From Megaleporinus macrocephalus (lineage: Eukaryota; Chordata; Actinopteri; Characiformes; Anostomidae): a stretch of 64,000 nucleotides of DNA. Of this stretch, positions 21,681-34,800 are shown piece by piece. Position numbers and translations under genes: made by a program. The stretch spans positions 24,850,194 to 24,914,193 of the forward strand of contig CM038703.1 in assembly GCA_021613375.1 (NCBI GenBank). The letters run 5' to 3'. The notes beneath the pieces were generated by a model that saw nothing but the letters and a program-made list of their open reading frames with translations, was not told the origin of the DNA and searched no databases. The stretch's first letter is position 1. The number at the start of each line of letters is the position of its first letter.

Positions 21681-23172
21681 CAGTACAGACCAAAAGTTTG
21701 GTGACCATGAAAATTGTAGACACTGAAGGCATCAAAACTATCAATTAACACGTGGAATTATATACTTAACAAAAAAGTGTGAAATAACTGAAAATATGTC
21801 TTATGTTCTACCTTTTGTGGCTACTTTGTAAGTAGTTTCACACTTTTTTGCACACTCTTGGCATTCTCTAGCTGAGCTTCAAGAGGTAGTCACCTGAAAT
21901 GACTGTCTTTCAACAATCTTGAAGGAGTTCCCAGAGATGCTTAGCACTTGTTGGCCCTTTTGCCTTCAGCTCCTGTGACTGTGGAGGCCAGGTCATCTGG
22001 CGCAGCACCCCATCACTCTCCTTCTTGGTCAAATAGCCCTTACACAGTCTGGAGGTGTGTTTGGGGTCATTGTCCTGTTGAAAAAGAAATGATGATCCAA
22101 CTAAACGCAAACCGGATGGAATAGCATGCCTCAGCAAGATGCCTTGGTAGCCATGCTGATTCAGTATGCCTTCAATTTTGAATAAATCCCCAACAGTGTC
22201 ACCAGCAAAGCTCCCCCACACCATCACACCTCCTCCATGCTTCACAGTGGGAACCAGGCATGTCCGTCCACCTTTTCTGTGTCGCACAAAGACACGGTGA
22301 TTGGAACCAAAGATCTCAAATTTGGACTCATCAGACCAAAGCACAGATTTCCACTGGTCTTATGCCCATTCCTTGTGTTCTTTAGCCCAAACAAGTCTCT
22401 TCTGCTTGTTGCCTGTCCTTCGCAGTGGTTTCGTACCAGCTATTTTACTATGAAGGCCTGATGCGCACACAGTCTCCCCTTAACAGTTGTTCTAGAGATG
22501 TGTCTGCTGCTAGAACTCTGTGTGGCATTGACTTGGTGTCTAATCTGAGCTGCTGTTAACCCGGATTTCTGAGGCTGGTGACTCGGATAAACTTATCCTC
22601 CGCAGCAGAGGTGACTCTCCTTTCCTAGGGCGGTCCTCATGTTAGCCAGTTTTTGGTTTTTGAGACTGCACTTGGCGACACTTTAAAAATTTTCCCAATT
22701 TTTCTGACTGACTGACCTTCATTTCTTAAAGTATTGATGGCCACTCGTTTTTCTTTACTTAGCTGCTTTTTTCTTGCCATAATACAAATTCTGACAGTCT
22801 ATTCAGTAGGACTATCAGCTGTGTATCCGCCTGACTTCTGCACAACACAACTGATGGTCCCAACCCCATTTATAAGGCAAGAAGTACCCCTAATTAAATC
22901 TGAGAGGGCACACCTGTGAAGTGAAAACCATTTCAGGTGACTACCTCTTGAAGCTCATCAAAAGAATGCCAAGATTGTGCGAAGCAGTAATCAAAGCAAA
23001 AGGTGGCTACTTTGAAGAACCTAGTATATAAGACATATTTTCAGTTGTTTCACACTTTTTTGTTAAGTATATAATTCCACATGTGTTAATTCATAGTTTT
23101 GATGCCTTCAGTGCGAATCTACAATTTTCATAGTCATGAATGAGAAGGTGTGTCCAAACTTTTGGTCTGTAC
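21681..23172 (-). mobile_element. Tc1-like transposon
   Basis: Inverted ends CAGTACAGACCAAAAGTTTG (left) and CAAACTTTTGGTCTGTAC (right), with TA dinucleotides on both sides as expected for Tc1. The element is about 1.5 kb, the normal length. A second inner inverted copy (TTCACACTTTTTTG, AATTCCACRTGTTAAT) shows long inverted terminal regions. The transposase lies on the minus strand. It sits between a (TG)n tract and a (TC)n(TA)n tract. Confidence 0.93.
21890..22782 (-). pseudogene. Tc1 transposase, deleted in the third catalytic region
   Basis: From the 3' side, the minus strand reads MARKKQLSKEKRVAINTLRN, then a paired helix-turn-helix region (GQSVRKIGKIFKVSPSAVSK). After a frameshift and stop come KIAGTKPLRRTGNKQKRLVW and the DDE domain: VLWSDESKFEIFG (first Asp), GGGVMVWGSFAGD and FLFQQDNDPKHTSRLCKGYL (second Asp). 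After WPPQS it jumps to KGPTSAKHLWELLQDC. The segment that normally carries PDLNPIE, the third catalytic residue, is missing. The enzyme is therefore inactive even apart from the frameshift. Confidence 0.9.
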
Positions 23173-23174
23173 TA

Positions 23175-24103
<929 letters not shown>

Positions 24104-24204
24104 AGTCCCTGACAGAAGTCGCTTATCCATGTTGTGGATACAAAAGCTTATTACCTGACTTTAAATTCATCTATTGGTTTTAGAAATGACTCATATGAAA
24201 GCTA

Positions 24205-25024
24205 TGAATCGATAGAATTATAAGACGCAGTCGATAGAAAGTCAATAGAATTAAGTTCCGTCTGTATTTTGAGAGACAACATGAACAGCTGTCTTGCTGC
24301 TGTGTTGGCAAAGCGCTATGGGATGTTTGAGCTTCAAGTGCTTGGGTCAGTTCTACTGTTGTGATCATCTCCACTGTGCAGAGCTGACAAAGCGGTACTG
24401 TGTAAAACGCTCCCACAACTTGCACGTGAGCAATTGTTTGTAGCTGCAGCTTGCGCTCCGGATAAATCCATGCTTTCAGTAGGCGCGGCCTACCTTAGCA
24501 ACACATCGACGCACGTTATGCTAATCGACGAAATTACGTAATCGATAAAGAAAAATATGTATGTTGTAGGAGTTCGAGTGCGAATGCTGCCAAAAATTCC
24601 AAGGAGGGAAACTTAATTTTCTACCGAAAACAGAATCGCTAAACCAACTCCCCATTTGAGCAGACAGAGAGTCGACTCACCTCTATGAGTCCTTTCCTCA
24701 GCCCGAACTTAAAGGGCCAGCAACAGCCTGCTTAACACAGTGTTTGTGTGTGAATACTGTTCATACTAATAGTGCCCTGTGTGTGTGTGTGTGTTTAATT
24801 TATTTGAAATAGAGTTGTGTAATGTTCTACAGTACATTTGTCTTCTGATAGAAAATAAATTAGAGGGTAAAAAACAATTTAACAAATTTTTACATTGTGA
24901 TATCTTCTCACTTAAAGTAAAAAGCCAATAGTGATTTGATTTATATCGTGATATACATCGATATCGACTGATATGAAAAAAAATTATCGTGATAAGATTT
25001 TTTTCCCCATATCGCCCAGCCCTA
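24205..25024 (+). mobile_element. hAT-like element, left-truncated (copy 1)
   Basis: The right end is CATATCGCCCAGCCCTA. The left part is collinear with 55516-56040 (shared AGAATTAAGTTCCGTC, TTTTGAGAGACAACA, TCAGTTCTACTGTTGTGATC, TGCGCTCCGGATAAATCCAT). That copy keeps the opposite end, AGGGCTGGGCGATAA. Together they define inverted ends AGGGCTGGGCGATA. No transposase was seen. A third partial copy lies at 49773-49955. Confidence 0.7.
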
Positions 25025-25096
25025 CTTGTCATATAATGCACCCAATCCTAGTTTACAGCCTCACCTGTGCTCACTTATTGATTGGTTAAATAGTGG

Positions 25097-25800
25097 GTGT
25101 GTATAAAGAACTCCAGCACCCCAGACCTTTACTTGAACTGCAACTTGCCAAAAATCCACCCTGCAACCAAAGCCTTGATTATCAAGAGGCTGAAGACCAG
25201 ATCCACTGCAGAGGTGGCTGGCACCTTTAATGTGTTTCAGCATCAAGTGCAAAAAATAAAAAAAAAAGATTTGAAGAGACTGGAGATGTTTTTGACAAGC
25301 CCAGGTTTGGCTGACCCCGCAAGACAACTGCTCAGGAGGAACAATAGTTGGTTAGAAAATCCAAAGCCAGCCCCTCTTCCTCGGCAGCAGAGCTCCACCA
25401 GGCCTGGTCACCTCAAGTCCCTGTGTCAACTAGAATAGTTTGTAATTCTGTCTCGCAATGGCCTCGCATGGTTGAATCAGTGCTCAGAAGCCAGCACTAA
25501 ACAAAAGGCAATTAAAAAACTGTGTGGCATTTGCCAAGGCCCGCAGCCAGCAAAACGGATGGATGCTGAAAAAGTAGTAGAAGAATTTCTCAGATGAATC
25601 TTCAGTTAAATTACACCACAGCCGCCGCAAATGCTGCAGGAGACCTACTGAAGCCCATATGGATCCAAGATTCACCCAGAAAACAGTTAAGTTTGGTGGT
25701 GGAAAGAGCATGGTCTGGGGTTACATTCGGTATGGGGGTGTGCGAAACATTTGCAAGGTGGAAGGCAATATCAATAGATTAAATATCAAGAAGTATTAGC
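25097..25800 (+). pseudogene. Tc1-like transposase remnant
   Basis: It begins in the DNA-binding domain (IVKRLKTRSTAEVAGTFNVF, QHQVQKIKKKDLKRLE, PKPAPLPRQQSSTRPGHL). After a stop and frame changes it shows VAFAKARSQQNGWM, then a degraded DESSVKLHHSRRKCCRRPTE and TQKTVKFGGGKSMVWGYIRY, GVRNICKVEGNINRL. The remainder of the DDE domain is absent or unreadable. Confidence 0.8.
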
Positions 25801-26224
25801 TACCTCTTACGTTCCCAATCATCAATAAATTGTATAATTCATTGTCGAACCACATTGATGCAGACCTTTAAGCTCATGGAAGTCACACAAAATATTAAAT
25901 ATGGCTCTAATAGCACAATAACTTCATTCACCAATGTTATGAAACATATCTTTATATTTGAAGTAAATTATTTGTTTGATTTTCACATTACTTTCTGTGA
26001 GCGACAAAACTTTTGTCTTGCCAAAATCTGACCTTTGTGTTCATTATATTTCACAATATTTCTGCAGTGAAGCAAATTTATTTTTGTAAATTATAAACCT
26101 CATTTGGGAGGGTTTCAGCTTTCATATGAGTCATTTCTAAAACCAGTGGATGAATTTAAAGTCAGGTTATAAGCTTTTGTTTCCACAACATGGATAAGCG
26201 ACAGAACTTCTGTCAGGGACTGTA

Positions 26225-26978
26225 GTTGCTAACTGTGTATGTTAGATTTTTTGTCTAATCGTTTCAGTTTTATTATTCAAGAAATTCATAAACTGATCAC
26301 TACTGTAGGCTGATGATAGTTTAGCAGCTGTTTTTGGTTATTGTAGCAATTGTGTGTCTTGGATTATTCTTCTTTTCAATCCAGGAGCAGAGATAAGATA
26401 AACGTGCTACCGCTAGTGCTCTTCTATAGTCTGTTCGGCTTTCCAGGCAGAATAGATTACTTCTAGTTTAGCCAAGCGCCATTTACGCTCTAATTGTCTA
26501 ACAGACTGTTTTAATGCTCAGATCTGCCTTACTTTTAAATTTTTTAGTGGAGCTTTTTGGTGGACATTATCTAAAAAAATCCTACAAACATTTGTTGAGA
26601 ATATCTAATTCAGTGGGTTCAGATAGACAGCTGAGAAGTTGACAGATCTGGGAGGTTAGAGATAAAGCTATGATTCTGTGTGGATAAACAAATACTACAA
26701 TCAAAGTTAACTTCATATAAGATTAGGTTATGATCTAAGATTGCTGTGGTCTAAGGAAGAACAGTTAAATGATCCATGTTTACGCCATAGGTACATCACT
26801 TCCAGGAACATAGAAAGTCTCTGTACTGCCTTCCCTATGTAACTTCCACAGACTTACTACAGCTACATAAGAATATAGTCTGTTTGTACAGTCATTATAC
26901 TTATAGAAGTTGGTTAGTCATTCTACTGCTATTTTCCTTTTGCCAAGACATGTTGTCCTCCTCCTCTTTTCTGACATC
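26225..26978. other. Intron sequence without recognised features
   Basis: Ordinary AT-rich sequence; nothing supported on either strand. Confidence 0.5.
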
Positions 26979-27250
26979 AGAATCAGAAATACTTTATTGA
27001 TCCCAGGGGGAAATTGCAGTTTTTACAGTAGCAGAAGAAGAATATACACTCTAATAATAATTTACAACATAAAATAAATTTGTAGTATGTACACATATAT
27101 AAGTCATATATTACAATAGAAGAATAAAATGTAAAGAATAAAATGTAAGGTGAATGTGTCTATAATAAGTACAGATATACTGTATACAGCAGTAAGAGTT
27201 AATCAGCATTAGCGCACAGCACATAACAGTATATCTTGTTTTCAGTTATC
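26979..27250 (-). mobile_element. LINE 3' tail (L2/Rex1-like)
   Basis: CAGAATCAGAAATACTTTAT, TGATCCCAGGGGGAAATTGC and the following 200 bases match the antisense 3' end commonly seen for fish LINEs of the CR1/L2/Rex1 group. No coding part remains. The next 390 bp (27251-27640) hold nothing recognised. Confidence 0.55.
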
Positions 27251-27639
27251 ATAGAGCTTTGATTTCATTTATTTGCCTCTATTATGAGGGCATTAACCTG
27301 GTTGTGCATGAAATCAGATTGACATCAGTCATTCATTGACAGCATCAATCTCTTAACAGCTTTGTAGACATGCTTATTAATTAATGAAAGATTCAGTTTG
27401 TACTTGTTGTTTATAACCTGAGTAGTAAAGGGTGTGTTTTCTGGTTCAAATCTAGTCAGTTTAGGTTGCTGATAAAGTAAAAAAAAAAGTCATTTTGTCA
27501 CTTACCAATTTAACACCTAGACATAAAGAAGGCTTTAATGTAGCTGTGTTTGCAGATTTTCTTTTTGTTTTGTAATGGCCACAAGACCACCACAGAGCAG
27601 ATACTATTAGGGAGGTAGATCATTTTTTTGCATTACAGT

Positions 27640-27850
27640 GACACTTGACATGATAGTGGTGTGTTAGTGTGTGTCGTGATGGTATGAGTGGATCAGGTTT
27701 TAAAGATTTTAAACATCTCAGTGTCACTGTTGGACTGAATAGTTCACCAACTAGCAACATCGAGCCAACAGTGTCCTCTGGGCAGCATCCTGTGACCACT
27801 ATTGACCAACAAAAACTGCAGCTACAGATGAGCTATCATTTCTGACTTTA
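27640..27850. repeat. Partial copy of a dispersed teleost repeat
   Basis: GGTGTGTTAGTGTGTGTCGT, GGTATGAGTGGATCAGG, CATCTCAGTGTCACTGTTGG, AACAGTGTCCTCTGGGCAGC and ATCCTGTGACCACT follow the order of a widespread fish fold-back repeat I recall. Only one arm is present. Confidence 0.5.
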
Positions 27851-28227
27851 TTTCACAAAAAAATCGGTTTCTGGGGGATATGTTTAATAATTCTTAAGTC
27901 AATTGCAATTAATATGGTCTGTATTCTTTTTTTTGTTGCCAAGCGGTTATGGGGTGATTGTGCTGTAAAAAAAAACGTTGAGACACTGTGTACATAAATG
28001 TTCATTAAAAAAAAAAAAAAAGAATGCAATGGTTTTCAAATCTCATAGACTCAGATTTTATTCACAATAGAACATGGAACAAATGTCTGATTTCCGAATT
28101 TATCATTTGTTGAGTTATTAGCTAGTTATTAAGAGCTTAATGGCAACAACACATCTCAAAAATGTAGGACGGGGCACCAAAAGGCTGCAAAAGTAAATGG
28201 TATTAATGAAAAAACAGCTGGACGAGT

Positions 28228-30930
28228 AATTTGCAACTAAATCACAATCTTTCGGCTTTTCCCTTTTCAGTCGCCACAGCGACTTATCCTTCTCCATCTC
28301 ATTCTGTGCTGTGTATCTTCTGTCCTCACACCAACTACTTCCATGTCCTCTATAACTGCATCCATATATCTCCTCTTTGGCCTTCCTCTTTGTCTTTTTC
28401 CTGGCAGCTGCATTTCTAACATCCTTCTACCAATATACCCGCTGTCCCTCCTCTGGACATGTCCAAACCATCTCAGCCTGAACTTTCTAACTTTATCTCC
28501 TAGTTGTTTATAGGGGTGTTAGAAAATATTGAAAATATCGAATATCAGAATATTATGTTTTGTGATACTGTATCGATTCTCAAAGACACAGTATCGATAC
28601 ACAGATTCCTGGCAGACAGTGACTTACTGACCACTAGATGGCAGTGTTGTTATCCATTTTCAGCTCCATTCCAACATTAACAAGCAGCACAAGGGTGCAA
28701 TGCTATTGTAAGCATAGACAAACCTGTTCATATAGTGGTGTGTTTTAATAGTAGGATTTGAAAAATATGCAGTGTTATTTATTATTTGCTTGCTGTATTA
28801 CAATATATTGTGATATATCGAATCGTGGCCGCTGTATCACAATACATATTGTATCGCCAGGTTCTTGCCAGTACACAGCCATAGTTGTTTAACCTGTGCT
28901 GTACATCTGATTATATAATTTCTACCTTATCCATCCTTGTCACTCCCCAGGAGAACCTCAACGTCTTTAGCTCTGTCACGCCCAGTTCTTTCTCCTGTCT
29001 TTTTGTCAATGTCTTCAAACTATACAAAATAGCTGATCTCACCACTGTCTTGTAAACTTTTCCTTTGACCTTTGCTGCTACCCTTTTGTCACATCACTCC
29101 TGAAACTTTTCTCTGTGCACTCCATCCTGCCTGGCCTGTCTTATTGACCTCTTTACCACACTCCTTATTTTACTGGACACTCGACCCTAAGTACTTCAAG
29201 TCCTGCATCTCTTTCAAGTGCATATCTCCACCTCTCCAAGTTCTCTTCCACCTGTTTCCTGTTCTCACCACAGATTACAATATCATCTGCAAAAATCAAA
29301 TGTCCATGGGGATTCCTGCCTGACCTCATCTGTTAGTCGGCCTATCACCAGAGCAAACAAGCAAATAAGAAAACAGCCGATCCTTGAAGTAGTCCCACTT
29401 CCACCTTAAAGCTATCTGTCACTCCTACAGCTCATCTCACCAATGTTCTGCTGTCCTCATACATGTTCTGTACCAGTCTGACACACTTCTTTGCTGTTCC
29501 ATATTTCCTTGTGCAACACCACAGCTCCTCCCTTGGCACTCTGTCATATGCTTTTTCTAAATCAACCAGGTGAAGTCCTTTCTGACCCTCCCTGTGCTTC
29601 TCCATCAGCATCCTCAAAGTTGGTATCTGTAAACCATACTGCTCACAAATAGTTACCTTGTGTCTAAGTCTAGCTTCTACAAGTGTCCCCCAGATCTTCA
29701 TTATGTGGCTCATCAACTTAATTCCTCTGTTGTTATAACTCTGTACATCACCCTTGTTCTTGAAAATGGCCACCAGCACACATCTCCATTCCTCTGGCAT
29801 TTTCTCACTCTCAACAGTGCCATTGAATAATTGAGTCAAAAACCTCACTGCAATCTCTTCTAGACATTTTGCCCTACGTTGCATCTATTTCATCAGTCCT
29901 GTTACTGTGTTTTTTTAATTTATTTATTTATTTATTTATTTTGGCTAACCTCTTCCTCTGAGTAGCTTCCTGCACTTCACTCTTTCACCACCAGGTATCC
30001 TTATTATCTTTTCTCTGTCCGGATGACACACCAAGTACCTTCCTACCGTTCTCTCTAATCACTGTTGCTGTAGTAGCCCAGTCATCATCACATTCTTCCT
30101 TCCTCTGTTTCCACTATTTGGGCTTCTTCTCTGGTTTGACTCTTTTCTCCTCTTCACAACAGCAGTCATTCTTCACACCAGAATGTAGTCTGCTTGTGTA
30201 CTTCTTCCTCCACTTATAGGTCGCCCTATGTTCCTAACTTTTTTAATAAGACTATAGCCATTTCTATCCTCTTGGCAAAATCCACCACCATCTGTCCTTC
30301 GTGGTTCCTTTCCTTGACACCAAACCTCATTTTCTCATCTCCTCTTTTCCTTCATCATGTCCATTTAGGTCTCCTCCAATCACCACTTTCTCCTTCCTGG
30401 GAACACTTTCTATCACTTCATCAAGATCCTTTAAAACTTCTCTTTTTCCACTTCCTCACATCCAGCCCATGGAACCACTGACATTCAGCATCAGTCCTTC
30501 TACTTCTACCTTCAGACACATCACCCTATCTGACACACCATGATAAAACAGTTTAAACCCTGCTCCAATGCTGAAAACCTTGCTGCCCTTCCACTTGGTC
30601 TCCTGATCACATAAAACATCTACCTTCCTTCTCTGCATCATGTCAGTCAACTCTCTACCATTGCCTGTCATATGTCCATATATTTAGATTTGCCACTCTT
30701 ACACTTTTATCCTTTCTTTCTTTCTCCGAACAAGTTTCCCTCCGCGTGGTGTTTGACCAACAGTAGTGCAATTTTCACCTGCACACTGCATGTCAACAGC
30801 AGCGTGGTGGTTGTTGTTAACCTGGGCCTTGACTGCTCAGGTATGGTTTCATTTGGATGAACTCACATGTTTGTTTTGGCAAAGTGTTTTATGTCAGATG
30901 CCTTTCCTGACACAACCCTCACCATTTGGT
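28228..30930 (-). mobile_element. RTE-clade LINE, decayed
   Basis: From 5' to 3' on the minus strand: endonuclease start MTGNGRELTDMMQRRKVDVL, QETKWKGSK and GAGFKLFYHGVSDRVM (30456-30671); a degraded middle; RT blocks MPEEWRCVLVAIFKNKGDVQ, SYNNRGIKLMSHIMKIW, HLVDLEKAYDRVPREELW and VRLVQNMYEDSRT (29432-29884). The catalytic FADDIVIC follows (29283-29294 encodes FADD). The C-terminal GKRQRGRPKRRYMDAVIEDM block lies at about 28340-28410. These are characteristic of fish RTE elements. Frameshifts and internal deletions abound. An hAT-like element is inserted at 28511-28881. Confidence 0.88.
28511..28881. mobile_element. hAT-like non-autonomous element inside the RTE
   Basis: It begins TAGGGGTGTTAGAAAATA and ends CGCCAGGTTCTTGCCAGTAC then ACAGCCA. 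It is rich in ATCGATAC/GTATCGAT words. TAGTTGTTTA (10 bp) lies on both sides (28501-28510 and 28882-28891), and the RTE text continues across it. hAT duplications are usually 8 bp, so the family call is tentative. Confidence 0.72.
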
Positions 30931-31881
30931 TTAAAAAGAGAGACATTTTTGAGACAAAGTTCACCAATTTGTTAAAAACTGTGTTCCTGAATATAATATT
31001 TCAGTATTTAATTCTACAGTACATAATAGCATCAAAAGATTCAGAGAATCTAGAGAAATCCTTGTACGCAAGAGGCAAGGCCGACAGTGATTATTGAATG
31101 CTTGTGATCTTTGGGCCCTTAGGCAACATTAAAAACATGCATGATTATGTGCCGGAGATCACTGCATGGGCTCAGGACTACTTCCAGAAATCATTGTCTG
31201 TGAGCAAAGTTTGCTGTAAAGTCCACAAATGCAAGTTAAAACTGTATTATGCAAAGACAATGCCATATGTCAACAAGATTGAAAAACACAGCTGTTTTCT
31301 CTGGCCCAAAGCTTATTTAAAATGGACTAAGGTAAAATGGAAAAACTGTTATGCAGTCAGATTATTAAAAATTGTAATTTCTTTTTGGAAAACACGGACG
31401 CCATGTCCTGCGAACTGTAGTTATACACCCCTTGATACAAGATATTTAACTCATGAAACACTTATGTAACCTGAACATGTTTCTACATAGTCATTATGTT
31501 GGTTGAAATTGTTTGGAGTTGGAAAATCTGATAGGAAAAAATATAATCATAATACCAACTGAATGAGGAAATTATTTGTATGCTCTGTGCACTATATTAG
31601 TGTGCTGGTAATTTTTTGACATACAAGTTAGTATGGTAGTGTTGCGGTTTTGGCCTGTCTTTGTGACTTGACAAGTGTAAAGTCTATTCTGGAACAGCCT
31701 TCAAAAATATACGCATTACTAGAAAAGGCCAGTGCAAAGGTCAGTGCATAATGTAAATAAAATTTGAGTTATACATTTATTTTATAAACATTCTTTTAAA
31801 TGCATTATTTGCTGCAACATGTAATCCTGTATTGACTTAAAGATCATGCATTTTAATGTGTAGTGTATATGTGCAATGTAG

Positions 31882-34800
31882 TCAAGTTTATTTATATAGC
31901 GCTTTTTACAACGATGTTGTCTCAAAGCAGCTTTACAGAGTTTTGAAAACAGACAGTTACAACATATATCCCCCAGTGAGCAAGCCAGAGGCAACAGTGG
32001 CAAGGAAAAACTCCCTCAACTGGAGGGAGAAACCTTGGGACTCACAAGGGGAGACCCATCCTCCTCTGGTCAAACAGTATTTACATTTTAAACTAAATAC
32101 CAAAGAAAAGAGCCTCTGTTTTAGAAGCTCCACAGATTGAGGCAGTCTGTGACTGAGGCAGTCTCTGACTGAGGCTTTATATAAAGTGGGCGTGAGCTGA
32201 AACAGTCCCATCCTATCTCAATGCTCAATGCAGTAGACACAGATGGACAGGTGAGCTGGCTGGTGATAGGTGAGGAGGAGGCCCTGATGGTCAGTCCTTC
32301 AACGTCGTTCAACAGACAGGAGGACAGTCATTACCTCTGTAATGAGAGAAAGTTAGTTCGGCTCGGGAGTATGACTGTAGAGAATATGAATATTCAGAAT
32401 TTTAGAGTGTGGCTGGTGACTCCGGCAGATCTAACTATGACAGCCTAAACTAAAAGGAGAGAACCAGAAGGTAACATGGACATGAGAGCACCCTGAGACA
32501 CTGGGATCCCCCGAGCATTAACTGGGAGATTATTCCACAATTATTCCCACAATTATTCCCTCCAGTGCGAGACCATGCAGGGCTTTATACGTCAGTAAAA
32601 GACTTTTATAGACGATACGGAATTTGACAGGAAGCCAGTGTAGCGCTGATAAAACTTGACTGATGTGATCAAATTTCCTGGTTTTAGTTAGTACTCTAGC
32701 TGCAGCGTTCTAAACGAACTGGAGTTTATTCAGGTTCCTGCTAGAGCATCCTGACAATAATGCATTGCAGTAATCTAGCCTTGAGGTTATAAAGGCATGC
32801 ACTAACTTTTCGGCATCAAACATCGATAACGCATTTCTTAACTTTGAAATGTTTGGCAGGTGAAGAAACGATGTCCTTGTAATATAACCTATGTGTTGAT
32901 TAAATGTCAGACCTCAGTCAATTTGGCTACTGAACCAGGAACTACAGGAAAATCAGCAAGATTTAGCATTAAATCTAAATATTTAATTCCAGCAGCCTTT
33001 GGGCCGAGGAAGGGAACTTCCGTTTTATCAGGGTTCAAAAGAAGGAAGTTCTGCAGCATCCAAAGTCTAATATCTCTTACGCAATCTTCTATCTTATTTA
33101 ATCTGGATTTATCATTAGGCTTGGCTGATATGTACAGCTGTGTATCATCGGCATAACAGTGGAAACTGATTCCATGTCTATTTATAACTGAGTCTAATGG
33201 TAACATATATAGTGTAAATAACAGAGGGCCTAAAACAGAACCTTGTGGAACTCCATATTTCACTCTTGTATAATTAGATGATACATTGTTTATCTTTACA
33301 AATTGAAAAGGATCACTAAGGTAAGATGTGAACCAGGATAACGCTGTTCCTGTGATTCCAACCGTATTTTCTAATCTGTCCAAGAGAATAGCATGATCTA
33401 TAGTGTCAAAAGCTGTGCTTAGATTGAGTAGTACCAGCAGAGATACGTGGCCCTGATCAGAGGCAAGAAGATCATTTGTTATCTTAACTAAAGCTGTCTC
33501 TGTGGTGTGGCCTAAAACCAGATTGTAATTTTTCATATATGTTGTTCTTATGTAGATGAGAACAGAGTTGTTGAGCTACAGCCTTTTCTAAAATCTTAGA
33601 GATAAATGGTAAGTTGGCAATCGGTCTATAACTGGATAGTTCTCTGGGGTCACGATTTGGCTTCTTTATCAAGGGTTTTATCACAGCTAGTTTAAAAGGC
33701 TTGGGTACATGACCCAGACTAAGAGAAGAGTTAATGATAGGTTTAATTATAGCTGGTAATACTTGTTGCAATAAGTTTGTTGGAATCATATTAAGTGTGC
33801 ATATAGCAGAGTTTAAGAAAGAGAAGTTCTGTCTGCTGGAGTGGACAAAATGTTTCCAGTCTTTCTTCTATAACCACATTTTGTGCTGTCTCAGCCAAAC
33901 CAGATGAAGGATATGTTACTCGTATTGGTAGAACTTTTTGTGCAATATTCTCGATTTTGCTATTGAAAAAGTCCATAAAATCATTGCTGCTGTAGTTGGT
34001 GGGTATTTGAGGTTCAGTTCCTGCCTGGTTTTTGGTAAGTTTTGCGATTGTGCTAAATAAAACTCTAGGATTGTTTTTCTTGTGTTCGATAACTGAGCGT
34101 GTTTTAATAAGTGCCTTTCTGTAACTGCTAAGGCTGTCATCCCAAGCAGAGTGAACTACCTCCAGCTTGGTCACTCTCCATTTGCGCTCTAATTTCTGTA
34201 CTGTCTGTCTTAAGGTGCGAATTTCATTGTTGTACCACGGAGCAAGCTTTTTCTGTTGCATGTTTTTAATTTTTTTAGGTGCAACATTGTCTAAAGTTAA
34301 TCGGAGCGTATTTTCTACGTGTTAGTCTGTCTAGCTCTGTTGGGTCTGATGACGGAAAAATTATGGTTGATAAGGATCTGGAAGTGCTGAGATGTATTTG
34401 GCATTATTGAATGTTTCATGCAATAACAGGGTGATGTACATTTTTATTAAGGCTCAATTCATATGAAATTAGGTAGTGATCTGAAACTACTGAAGTCTGT
34501 GGAAGAACAGTAAGATTATGTACATCAACAACTAAAGTCAAAACTGGATCTAGTGTGTGATTACAGGAATGTGTAGGCCCTATTACATTCTAAGTGAGAC
34601 CTACAGAGTCTAAGAGAGATGAGAAAGCTTTTTTTATGGATCTGCTGAGTTCTCAAAGTGAATATTAAAATCTCCTGCATTTATTAGTTTCTCAGTGCTC
34701 ACTGCTAGATCTGCAACAAAGTCACTGAATTCTTTAAAGGATTTAGAATAAGGTCCTGGTGGTCTATAAATACTGACTAGGGTGAGTACACTTGTTAGTG

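Larger units (their letters stand above)
24104..26224 (+). mobile_element. Tc1-like transposon (second family) with a nested hAT-like piece
   Basis: Long inverted ends: 24104-24204 (TACAGTCCCTGACAGAAGTC, TTATCCATGTTGTGGATACA, TTTTAGAAATGACTCATATG) match the reverse complement of 26115-26224 almost base for base. The left end is interrupted at about 24204 by hAT-like DNA up to about 25024. A transposase remnant follows on the + strand. A TA is present at each end. Confidence 0.88.
27966..31455 (+). mobile_element. Tc1/mariner-like element split by an RTE LINE
   Basis: Left part 27966-28227: ACGTTGAGACACTGTGTAC, AGAATGCAATGGTTTTCAAA, CAACACATCTCAAAAATGTA, GGACGGGGCA and ATTTGCAACTAA are the known left-end order of a common fish mariner-type element. 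It then stops at the RTE 3' end. The right part resumes at about 30935 (GGTTTAAAAAGAGAGACA, AAGTTCACCAATTTGT) and continues into transposase: KDSENLEKS-type HTH remnant, ITAWAQDYFQKSLSVSKVCC, KVHKCKLKLYYAK and LWPKAYLKWTKVKWKN. It ends near TTTTTGGAAAACACGGACGC (about 31390-31410), so the second half of the gene is lost. Confidence 0.75.
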
